DNA of 19,291 nucleotides from an uncultured Bacteroidales bacterium (lineage in GTDB: Bacteria > Bacteroidota > Bacteroidia > Bacteroidales > Bacteroidaceae). Below, piece by piece: positions 5,833-13,100 of the stretch; within the stretch, counting starts at the first letter, position 1; every line of letters starts with the position of its first letter. The translations under genes and the position numbers were made by a program. Under the pieces are notes generated by a model that was not told the origin of the DNA, did not search any database, and saw nothing but the letters and a program-made list of their open reading frames with translations. The stretch is from NCBI GenBank assembly GCA_937898885.1, contig CALDKD010000126.1, forward strand, positions 1 to 19,291, in the 5' to 3' direction.

Positions 5833-7005
5833 TTACTTGCCGTTGAGCAGGCCGGCTATGTGAGCATCGAGTTCCCTGAAATCCGGAACTCTCTCTGTAA
5901 GCTCGTTGTTGCGGTCAAGCAGGAAAGCAGTAGGCAATGTCTCTACGCGATACATTCTGAGATATTCAGACTCAAGGGCATCCTCGTCGTGAACGCATAT
6001 CCACGGAAGACTCTCGGCACCACTCACCCAGAAATGCTCATCGGTATCAACAGACACCTGATATATCTCAAAGCCTTTGTCCGCATACTTGTTATAAAGC
6101 TCACGGAGCATCAGGTTGTACTCAATAGAGAAATCTGTCTTGAAAGCGGTGAAATCAAGGAGCACGACCTTGCCCTTCAGATCAGAAAGCCTGCGCGTCT
6201 TTCCGGTATTGTCCGGCAGCTCAATCTCAAGCACACCGGTCTCTCTCACAAGACTTGAGAGCTGCTCAGCAACCTCTTCCGATGCAGGGGCAGGCTTAGC
6301 AGTAGCCTTCATACCCTTAAGAGCGACATTATGCAGATTTTTTGTACGCAAGGCATCAGGATATCTGATATCCATAATAGTCGCCACCGAGGCAAAGCAT
6401 TTGGAATCCTGCCTGAACTCCTGAGGACGGAAAAGCTGATTGCCGCCAAGACTCAGAAACAGGGCGTAATAAGCGCAAGGCTTATCCGGCGCGCTGAAAA
6501 TGAACTCATTCGCAATCTCGGATTTGAAAACATCCACTCTCTCCGTGATTTTCTGCGATGCCACACCAGTCTCAACTCCGGCAGACGCCACCATCTGGTC
6601 AATTTCCTTCTGCAGACTCATCTGGCGCATTACAAGGTCCTTCAGTCTCAAGCAATCCTCAGAGCCCTCAACCTGATAAGAGGTGCTCATAGTTGGCAGG
6701 TCCGCTCTCACGGTCACGGTCTCAGTGGAGTCAATGGCCAGATTGACGAATTTTCTGTCAATGCGAAGGCGATAGAAATCGTAGCACTCAGGCCGTGGCT
6801 GCTCAAAGGAGAATGCTCCATCTGAGCCGAGCTTAACCGAGTCAAGAATCTCCAGACCGCCAAGGCTAAGCCAGTCAAGATACAGAGTCTTGCCCTCCGC
6901 CCCGGTTATCTCACCCTTTACGGTGAAATGCTCAGTGCGGTTCTCCTGAGCACAAGATAGTGTCAGAAGAGCCGCACCCAGCAATGCATATAATGTTTTT
7001 CTCAT
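5833..7005 (-). CDS. DUF4369/TlpA-like thioredoxin-fold lipoprotein lacking the CXXC motif
   Basis: Predicted envelope lipoprotein of 390 residues. The signal peptide ends LLTLSC with Cys18 as probable lipidated residue. An N-terminal beta-rich DUF4369-like domain (about 25-120) begins FTVKGEITGAEGKTLYLDWL. A helical middle (about 120-230) precedes a C-terminal TlpA/AhpC-like thioredoxin domain (about 250-390) with KGKVVLLDF, KGFEIYQVSVDTD and the cis-Pro region ETLPTAFLLD. At the place of WCxxC the sequence is FTAFKTDFSIEYN, with no cysteine, so ordinary thiol-disulfide exchange is unlikely and a binding or structural role is more probable. Its ATG overlaps the pnp stop codon by one base (TAATG), so it is co-translated behind pnp. 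I cannot name a substrate. Confidence 0.82.
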   Translation of the reverse strand: MRKTLYALLGAALLTLSCAQENRTEHFTVKGEITGAEGKTLYLDWLSLGGLEILDSVKLGSDGAFSFEQPRPECYDFYRLRIDRKFVNLAIDSTETVTVRADLPTMSTSYQVEGSEDCLRLKDLVMRQMSLQKEIDQMVASAGVETGVASQKITERVDVFKSEIANEFIFSAPDKPCAYYALFLSLGGNQLFRPQEFRQDSKCFASVATIMDIRYPDALRTKNLHNVALKGMKATAKPAPASEEVAEQLSSLVRETGVLEIELPDNTGKTRRLSDLKGKVVLLDFTAFKTDFSIEYNLMLRELYNKYADKGFEIYQVSVDTDEHFWVSGAESLPWICVHDEDALESEYLRMYRVETLPTAFLLDRNNELTERVPDFRELDAHIAGLLNGK

Positions 7006-9302
7006 TATTCCTCTACGGGAGTCTCGTTTTTGATCTCACCCTCGTTATCCTCGCGACGCGGACCACGATGGTTGTTTCTGTCACCCCGGTTGTTGCGGTC
7101 ACCACGGTTGCGGTCTCCGCGCTCAGGACGGTCACCTCTAGGCTGGCGCGGACGCTCCTCATAGCCCTCCGGCTTCTCGGTAAGAGCACGCTTTGAGAGT
7201 TTGAACTTACCTGTCTTAGGATCAATGTCAATCAGCTTGACCTGAATCTTGTCACCCTCCTTGATGCCAGTCTCCTCGATAGTCTCGTAACGTTTCCAGT
7301 CAATCTCTGAGATGTGCAGAAGACCATCCTTGCCAGGCAGGAACTCTACGAACAGACCGTAAGGCATCACACTGCGGACGGTACCCTCGTAAACCTCACC
7401 TACCTCAGGAATAGCAACTATAGCGCGGATCTTTGCCAGAGCGGCATCGATGCTCTCCTTGTTATTGGCGGCAATCTCAATCTTGCCCACACCGTCAACC
7501 TCGTCAATGCTGATCTTGGCACCGGTATCCTCCTGCATTCCCTGGATAATCTTTCCGCCCGGGCCTATCACGGCACCGATGAACTCCTTAGGAATAGTCA
7601 GTGTCTCAATGCGTGGAGCGTGCGGCTTCAGCTCAGGACGCGGCTCAGCTATGCAATCTGTAATCTTTCCAAGGATATACTCACGGCCAGCCTTTGCCTG
7701 TGCCAGAGCCTTCTCCAGGATCTCGTATGACAGTCCGTCGCACTTGATATCCATCTGAGTTGCGGTAAGACCCTTCACAGTACCTGTGGTCTTGAAGTCC
7801 ATATCGCCTAGGTGATCCTCATCACCAAGAATATCTGAGAGAACGGCATACTTGCTCTCGCCCGGGTTCTTGATAAGACCCATTGCGATACCTGATACAG
7901 GATTGGCAATCTTTACGCCGGCATCCATAAGAGCCAGTGTACCGGCACATACGGTAGCCATTGACGACGAGCCGTTGGACTCAAGAATATCTGACACTAC
8001 GCGGACGCAGTATGGATAGTCCGCAGGAATCTGTCCCTTAAGGGCACGCCAGGCAAGATGACCGTGACCGATCTCACGACGGCCGGTGCTGCGCTGTGCC
8101 TTTGCCTCGCCGGTACAGAATGGAGGGAAGTTGTAATGGAGCAGGAAACGCTCATCATGCTGGTCCAGGACATCGTCCACCATTTTCTCGTCGTCCTTGG
8201 TGCCAAGGGTTACGGAGCAGAGAGACTGAGTCTCGCCACGGGTGAAGATTGATGATCCGTGAGGACCTGGCAGGTAGCCAACCTCGCACCAGATAGGACG
8301 GATGTCGGTGGTCTTACGGCCATCCAGACGCTTGCCCTCATCAAGGATGCAGCGACGCATCGCATCGCGCTCGACATCCATATAGTAACGGTCAATCAGG
8401 GCATCCTTCTCGGCCAGCTCATCGGCAGAGAGGTCTGCGTGCGCCTCGTTGTAGGCAGCCTTGAACTCATCGCGTACAGCCTCGAAGTTGGCCTCGCGTG
8501 AATGCTTGTCGGCATTGCCCTCGGCAGCCAGGTCATAAGACTTCTGGTAGCAGGCATCCTTCACGGCCTGACGAAGCTCCTCGTCGTTGTTCTCGTGACA
8601 ATACTCGCGCTTTACGGTCTTGCCTACAGCCTCGGTAAGCTCCATCTGAAGCTTGCAGTGCTTCTTTATCTCCTCGTGAGCGGCTTTCATCGCACCAAGC
8701 AGGTCAGCCTCGCTCACCTCCTTCATCTCGCCCTCAACCATCATTATGTTGTCGTATGTGGCGGCAACCATAACGTCCATATCGGCCTCCTCAAGCTGCT
8801 TGAAGGTAGGATCGATTACGTACTCGCCATTGATGCGGGCTACGCGGACCTCGCTGATAGGTCCCTGGAACGGGATGTCGGATACTGCGAGGGCTGCCGA
8901 TGCGGCGAGTCCTGCAAGCGCGTCAGGCATCTGCTCGCCATCGGCCGAGAAAAGTATGATGTTTACAAAAACCTCTGCGTGATAGTTATCAGGGAAGAGA
9001 GGACGGAGCGCACGGTCAACCAGACGGCAGGTCAGTATCTCGTAGTCAGACGGCTTACCCTCACGTTTGGTGAAGCCACCGGGGTAGCGGCCTATTGAGG
9101 CGTATTTCTCTCTGTACTCAACCTGTAAAGGCATGAAATCGGTTCCGGGAACAGCATCTTTAGCGGCACAAACAGTGGCCAGAAGCATAGTCTTGCCAAG
9201 GGTCAGCATCACAGCTCCATCGGCTTGTTTTGCCAGTTTCCCAGTCTCCAGCGTGATGACTCTGCCATCAGGAAGCTGGATTTGTTTTGTTACAACGTTC
9301 AT
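7005..9302 (-). CDS. pnp: polynucleotide phosphorylase (polyribonucleotide nucleotidyltransferase)
   Basis: 3'-to-5' phosphorolytic exoribonuclease acting in mRNA decay and tRNA/sRNA processing, a trimer in the cytoplasm. The 765-residue protein shows the full domain order: first RNase PH domain, helical linker, second RNase PH domain with FTRGETQSL, ESNGSSSMATVCAG and the catalytic-site motif LGDEDHLGDMDFK, a KH domain with GAVIGPGGKIIQG, and an S1 domain (about 637-707, VYEGTVRSVMPYGLFVEF). After S1 comes a 58-residue disordered tail rich in Arg, Gly, Asp and Asn with repeated RGDRN units. Transcription probably starts near 9330. The downstream lipoprotein gene overlaps its stop codon. Confidence 0.97.
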   Translation of the reverse strand: MNVVTKQIQLPDGRVITLETGKLAKQADGAVMLTLGKTMLLATVCAAKDAVPGTDFMPLQVEYREKYASIGRYPGGFTKREGKPSDYEILTCRLVDRALRPLFPDNYHAEVFVNIILFSADGEQMPDALAGLAASAALAVSDIPFQGPISEVRVARINGEYVIDPTFKQLEEADMDVMVAATYDNIMMVEGEMKEVSEADLLGAMKAAHEEIKKHCKLQMELTEAVGKTVKREYCHENNDEELRQAVKDACYQKSYDLAAEGNADKHSREANFEAVRDEFKAAYNEAHADLSADELAEKDALIDRYYMDVERDAMRRCILDEGKRLDGRKTTDIRPIWCEVGYLPGPHGSSIFTRGETQSLCSVTLGTKDDEKMVDDVLDQHDERFLLHYNFPPFCTGEAKAQRSTGRREIGHGHLAWRALKGQIPADYPYCVRVVSDILESNGSSSMATVCAGTLALMDAGVKIANPVSGIAMGLIKNPGESKYAVLSDILGDEDHLGDMDFKTTGTVKGLTATQMDIKCDGLSYEILEKALAQAKAGREYILGKITDCIAEPRPELKPHAPRIETLTIPKEFIGAVIGPGGKIIQGMQEDTGAKISIDEVDGVGKIEIAANNKESIDAALAKIRAIVAIPEVGEVYEGTVRSVMPYGLFVEFLPGKDGLLHISEIDWKRYETIEETGIKEGDKIQVKLIDIDPKTGKFKLSKRALTEKPEGYEERPRQPRGDRPERGDRNRGDRNNRGDRNNHRGPRREDNEGEIKNETPVEE

Positions 9303-9334
9303 CTTGTTATTATTAAATTAAGCATAATATGGCG

Positions 9335-9366
9335 CGAAAATACAAAATTCCCGCGTCAACGACAAG
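9335..9366 (-). promoter_or_regulatory. probable pnp promoter
   Basis: The minus strand has CTTG (9366-9363), a 20-base spacer and TATTTTCG (9342-9335), one mismatch in each box relative to TTTG and TAnnTTTG. It places transcription start about 27 bases before the pnp ATG, so the palindromes farther upstream would not be in this transcript. Confidence 0.45.
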
Positions 9367-9415
9367 ACAAAGCGTATTTTTATAGTAACGCCGTACTTTT
9401 TTTAAGAGATTACTT

Positions 9416-9477
9416 AACTGAAGTCTCGCAAGACTTCAGTTCCAGCCGTCCCGGCTGGGTCCTCCCCTAGGGGAGGA
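9416..9477. repeat. cluster of three adjacent perfect palindromes
   Basis: Three inverted repeats lie end to end. Positions 9416-9441 form an 11-bp stem (AACTGAAGTCT and its complement) with a 4-base loop. Positions 9442-9458 form a 7-bp G/C-rich stem (CCAGCCG, loop TCC). Positions 9460-9477 are an 18-base perfect palindrome centred on TA (TCCTCCCCTAGGGGAGGA). An AGGAGGGGG motif follows at 9481-9489 region. None is followed by a T-run on either strand, so they are not ordinary terminators. They may be a genomic repeat or an RNA structure at the end of the M16 transcript. Confidence 0.7.
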
Positions 9478-9511
9478 TGTAGGAGGGGGTCATACCAGGA
9501 TAGTATATTCG

Positions 9512-9562
9512 AGTTTCGCCCTGATGCCCCTTGAATGGCTGCAATCTGTAACTTGCGAAACT
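9512..9562. repeat. 8-bp inverted repeat after the M16 gene
   Basis: AGTTTCGC (9512-9519) and GCGAAACT (9555-9562) are perfect complements separated by 35 bases, just past the M16 stop codon. It could form a long-looped hairpin at the 3' end of the M16 mRNA. No T-run follows. Confidence 0.4.
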
Positions 9563-9570
9563 TGAATAAA

Positions 9571-10794
9571 TTAATCGTATATCAGGATTGTCTGCCTTTC
9601 GGGCGAGAGAATGCGTCTGGCAACGTCAAGCATCTGCTCCTGCGTAATGGCCTCTATGCGTTTGAAGAGTTCCGTACGGGTCTGATACTCACCATAATGG
9701 AGAAACGCCTTTCCCATCCCCAAAGCCACGTTCTCGAAATTATCGCCAGCCACTCCCATCTGCCCCATCAGCTGTTTTCTGGCGGCACGCAGGCGTGACT
9801 CGCCCATCGGCTCGCGGCACAGCTGCTCAAGCTCCTTAAAGCAAAGGTCCGTACAGCGGTCAACATCATCGAGGTCACAGCCGAAATAGATGCAGAACAC
9901 GCCGGTATCGGTGTAACTGGTGGAATTGCTCTCAACACTATAGACAAGTCCGCGTTTCTCGCGCAGGCTCAGATTCAGGCGGCTGTTCATTCCCGGACCG
10001 CCAAGGATATTGTTGAGCAGATATAAAGTCATTCTGTCGGGATCCGCTCCGGCCACTCCACGGTTTCCTATCATAACGTGCGCCTGATGGGTATCGCGAT
10101 GCATCTCGACGCGGGTCTTGACGTACTGAGGCAGCTGTATTCTGGGCTGCTGATAGTCAGAGCGTTGTCTCTGGCTGGCCGCGTGACGCGAGACTGTCCT
10201 GAGAACCCTGTTCCAGCTGAGGTCCCCATACACGAAGAATACCATATTGGCAGGGTTATAATGACGTGCGGCAAAGCCTGCGGCGTCGGCCTGAGTAAAG
10301 CCGCGGAGCTGTTCCGGATTGCCCAGTATGTTGTTGCCGAGCGCATCACCCTTGAAAAGCAGGCTCTCAAAATCATCGAATATAAGATCTGACGGAGTGT
10401 CCTCGTAGCTCTGAATCTCATCAAGGATAACGCCCAGCTCCTTCTCAATCTCCCGCGGCGGGAAAGTACTGTGGAACACAAGGTCAGTAAGCAGCTCCAC
10501 CGCACGGTCGAAATCACGGTCAAGACACTCTGAGTAATATACCGTCTCCTCCTTGGTGGTAAACGCATTCAAATCGCCGCCAACGGCCTCCATACGGTTG
10601 AGTATGTGCCAGGAACGGCGTCTCTCCGTTCCCTTGAACGACATATGCTCCAGGAAATGCGCCATTCCCTGCTCATCCGGAGCCTCATCACGCGTACCGG
10701 TTCCGATTGTATATCCGCAATAGACAACGTGCGTGGGCGATGGCATGAATATCAGCCGCAGGCCGTTGTCGAAAGTCTCAGTATATGGTCCCAT
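9571..10794 (-). CDS. M16-family zinc metallopeptidase (pitrilysin/processing-peptidase type)
   Basis: A zinc-dependent peptidase of the M16 clan; M16B proteins of this size usually act as dimers. The 407-residue protein has the inverted zinc motif HFLEH (His46, Glu49, His50) and a third ligand Glu126 in ILDEIQSYEDTPSD, with the expected spacing of about 75 residues. The C-terminal half has the M16 domain features GPGMNSRLNLSLREKRGLVYSV. No signal peptide is visible, so cytoplasmic action is likely. The frame is open back to 10863, but a consensus promoter at 10819-10851 lies inside that extension, so ATG 10794 is chosen, giving a sequence that starts directly at the first strand (MGPYTETFDNGLRLIF). 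The gene is divergent from the sugar kinase. Confidence 0.93.
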   Translation of the reverse strand: MGPYTETFDNGLRLIFMPSPTHVVYCGYTIGTGTRDEAPDEQGMAHFLEHMSFKGTERRRSWHILNRMEAVGGDLNAFTTKEETVYYSECLDRDFDRAVELLTDLVFHSTFPPREIEKELGVILDEIQSYEDTPSDLIFDDFESLLFKGDALGNNILGNPEQLRGFTQADAAGFAARHYNPANMVFFVYGDLSWNRVLRTVSRHAASQRQRSDYQQPRIQLPQYVKTRVEMHRDTHQAHVMIGNRGVAGADPDRMTLYLLNNILGGPGMNSRLNLSLREKRGLVYSVESNSTSYTDTGVFCIYFGCDLDDVDRCTDLCFKELEQLCREPMGESRLRAARKQLMGQMGVAGDNFENVALGMGKAFLHYGEYQTRTELFKRIEAITQEQMLDVARRILSPERQTILIYD

Positions 10795-10818
10795 CCTATC
10801 TTCTTTCCAAACAGGCGG

Positions 10819-10851
10819 CAAAATTAGTTGTTTTCGCAGGATATTAGTAAC
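10819..10851 (-). promoter_or_regulatory. promoter for the M16 peptidase gene
   Basis: The minus strand reads TAATTTTG at 10826-10819, an exact -7 match, with a weak upstream box (GTTA, 10851-10848) 21 bases away. The distance to ATG 10794 is 24 bases. It interlocks with the kinase promoter on the other strand. Confidence 0.6.
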
Positions 10852-10855
10852 TTCG
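10828..10855 (+). promoter_or_regulatory. promoter for the PfkB-family kinase gene
   Basis: TTG at 10828-10830, a 17-base spacer and TAACTTCG at 10848-10855 (one mismatch to TAnnTTTG). The kinase ATG is 19 bases after the box. The -7 box occupies the same bases as the upstream box of the divergent M16 promoter. Confidence 0.5.
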
Positions 10856-10874
10856 TCGCACAAAAGATGTATGT

Positions 10875-11816
10875 ATGAAGCGTGTTATTGGAATAAGCGA
10901 GACTGTATTTGATATTCTGTTCCGTGACGGGAAGCCGGTGGCAGGCGTTCCGGGAGGCTCCGTATTCAACGGAATGATAAGCATAGGACGCACTGGCATT
11001 GAGGGATATATGATAAGCGATGCCGGTGATGACCAGATTGGCGCCTTAACCACTGATTTTATGGTAAGCAACGGCGTCTCAGCAGATTACGTAACCCGTC
11101 ACAAAGGCAAGAAATCAGACATCTCGGTAGCTTTCCTCAACGAGAGCAATGATGCCGTCTACAGTTTCTACAAGGACTACAAGAACCCTCAGCGGGATTT
11201 TCTGTATCCGCCCGTGAACGATGGCGATGTTATTCTGTTCGGCTCATACTATGCCCTCAATCCGGATATCAGGCCCAAGACAGGTCCGTTCCTCAGGCAC
11301 GCCAAAGAGCAGGGAGCCATACTCTATTATGACTTGAATTTCCGCCCCAACCACAGTCACGAGAAAGAGCGTCTGATGGATACAGTAATAGAGAACATCA
11401 CACTGGCAGACATCGTCCGCGGCTCGTCCGACGATTTCAACATACTATACGGCACGTCCGACTCACAGCATATCTGGGACACATACATCAAAGAGCGCTG
11501 CAGCTCATTCATTATGACCAGAGGCTCAGACGGTGTGACGCTTCACACACGGGCAGGACGTATGGATTACCCATCGAAGGCCATACAGACTGTCAGCACA
11601 ATAGGAGCAGGCGACAGCTTCAACGCAGGAATAGTGTATGGTCTGGTACGGCACGACATAACGCGCAGCGCAATACCCGCTCTTCCCGCAGGAATCTGGG
11701 ATAAGCTGATAGGCTATGGAATAGACTTCGGAAGCGAGGTGTGCCAGAGTACCGAGAACTATATCAGCAGGGAGCTCGCGCAAGCATACAGGCTCCCTGA
11801 GCCTGTCAGAAAGTAA
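10875..11816 (+). CDS. PfkB/ribokinase-family carbohydrate kinase (fructokinase-like)
   Basis: A cytoplasmic sugar kinase of the ribokinase superfamily, transferring phosphate from ATP to a sugar; fructose is a reasonable guess but not proven. The 313-residue length is typical. The N-terminal signature reads GVPGGSVFNGMISIGRTGIEG (about 24-44, sugar-binding Gly-Gly). YDLNFRPNH (152-160) is typical of fructokinase-like members, and the C-terminal signature is TIGAGDSFNAG with anion hole Gly244-Gly246 and catalytic base Asp247. The usual Asp of the DTxGAGD motif is Ser241 here. Two other ATGs just upstream are out of frame. The last 11 bases overlap the 3' end of the convergent PAP2 gene. Confidence 0.92.
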   Translation: MKRVIGISETVFDILFRDGKPVAGVPGGSVFNGMISIGRTGIEGYMISDAGDDQIGALTTDFMVSNGVSADYVTRHKGKKSDISVAFLNESNDAVYSFYKDYKNPQRDFLYPPVNDGDVILFGSYYALNPDIRPKTGPFLRHAKEQGAILYYDLNFRPNHSHEKERLMDTVIENITLADIVRGSSDDFNILYGTSDSQHIWDTYIKERCSSFIMTRGSDGVTLHTRAGRMDYPSKAIQTVSTIGAGDSFNAGIVYGLVRHDITRSAIPALPAGIWDKLIGYGIDFGSEVCQSTENYISRELAQAYRLPEPVRK

Positions 11817-13068
11817 GGTTAAGGCTGGTACCGGCAGAGAGCATCAGGCCATAGCCGCCATACTCCTCCACCCCACCGTAAAGGTGGACCACAGAGCAGT
11901 GTGATGTGCGTATCGAAAGGCCGGCACGAGCCCTTGCGTCAAACGATGTAGGGAACGAGGCGCTCAAGGCATCGCCCCTCTCATCAATGAACTCATAATC
12001 ATCGCCCACAGCCAGACCGGCATACACACCTGCAAAAGAATCAAGGTTCTTGTAAATGGGAAAATGACCCACCAGACCAATGTGGAATGAGTTCATCAGC
12101 GGAATTGCAGCCATGTCTGGCAGTGTAATCCTATCGTCGCCATCCCAACGCACCTGACTGATATCGCCCGTCAAGGAGAGCCCGAGCATATCGCACAGCC
12201 GTCTCTCTGCCTCAATGCCAATTGTATATGCAGGACGCAAGGATTCAGGCACCGAATTGCAATTGCCCGCTATCTTGTTGAAGTTGTAAAAAGTGTACAT
12301 TCCGAAAGACCAGTCATCATTCTCCTGCCAGGTGACAGGTCCTGAGGCCATTCCTTTCTTGCCAAAGATGGCATCGTTCAGCCAATACGCGAACTCACCG
12401 CTGAATATGCCTATGCCCGCACCGGCCATCACATCGGATATCCAATGACGTGTAGCCGCCACACGTGCCATTCCCGTAGCTGCCGCTATGCCATAACCCG
12501 CCACGCTGAACCAAGGGCTCATTGTCTGTCCATACTCCTTGTGCAGCAATGTAGCGGCAAAGAATGTGGTGGCAGTATGTCCGGAAGGAAAGGAGTTGTA
12601 TTCGGAGCGATCCGGCCTGAGCCGTTTTACGGAATACTTAAGTCCGTTGGTTAAAGCCGCTTCCGCAACAACACCCACCGCGCCGGCAAACAGCAGTCTG
12701 CCCACATCGTGCCAGTCATCATTATAATTCGTAAACTTCAGAGTGATGCAGGTAGCCAGCATTAAGCCCGCAGGCAGATACTGAATCACGTCCGAGACAT
12801 CAGACGCGTCCCAGTTGTTTTGTATCGTTCCCGCATGTTGTATTTTATCGCCGATGATGTAATCGTGATAGAGGGAGCCTGCGGTAAACATCAGGGCCGG
12901 AGCTATGCTACGGCTGAGCAAAGACTCTCTCTCAAATGCCTTGCCCTTCAGATAATCCGTACTGTATGTCATCTTCACAGCAGGCAGCGAGTCGGCCTTC
13001 TGGCCAGACACGGAACAACACATCACAGCCGTCACCAGTATGGCATAAAGTCTCTTTCTACTATCCAT
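11806..13068 (-). CDS. PAP2-family phosphatase with C-terminal beta-rich (barrel-like) domain
   Basis: Predicted envelope lipid phosphatase, 420 residues. An N-terminal signal sequence (about 1-22) precedes a PAP2 domain (about 55-235) with all three motifs: K144-x6-RP152, PSGH (161-164) and R202-x5-H208-x3-D212. Related PAP2 enzymes act on undecaprenyl pyrophosphate, lipid A or phosphatidylglycerophosphate; the substrate here is undecided. From about 245 the protein has alternating beta-strand-like sequence ending in ...AGTSLNLTF, with the terminal Phe typical of outer-membrane barrel proteins. It follows the ABC exporter gene by 32 bases, so both probably form one operon. Its 3' end overlaps the convergent kinase gene by 11 bases. 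Confidence 0.88.
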   Translation of the reverse strand: MDSRKRLYAILVTAVMCCSVSGQKADSLPAVKMTYSTDYLKGKAFERESLLSRSIAPALMFTAGSLYHDYIIGDKIQHAGTIQNNWDASDVSDVIQYLPAGLMLATCITLKFTNYNDDWHDVGRLLFAGAVGVVAEAALTNGLKYSVKRLRPDRSEYNSFPSGHTATTFFAATLLHKEYGQTMSPWFSVAGYGIAAATGMARVAATRHWISDVMAGAGIGIFSGEFAYWLNDAIFGKKGMASGPVTWQENDDWSFGMYTFYNFNKIAGNCNSVPESLRPAYTIGIEAERRLCDMLGLSLTGDISQVRWDGDDRITLPDMAAIPLMNSFHIGLVGHFPIYKNLDSFAGVYAGLAVGDDYEFIDERGDALSASFPTSFDARARAGLSIRTSHCSVVHLYGGVEEYGGYGLMLSAGTSLNLTF

Positions 13069-13100
13069 CGTGTTCTATGTTTTCTTTATGAATACAGCCA

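Noticed and set aside
9416..9477. pnp autoregulatory 5' hairpin like that of E. coli
   Set aside because: The likely pnp promoter (9335-9366) is downstream of these palindromes, so they would not be in the main pnp mRNA. It would return to consideration if the promoter proved to be farther upstream.
10795..10863. 23-codon N-terminal extension of the M16 peptidase
   Set aside because: It overlaps the two promoters, and the peptidase fold begins directly after ATG 10794.
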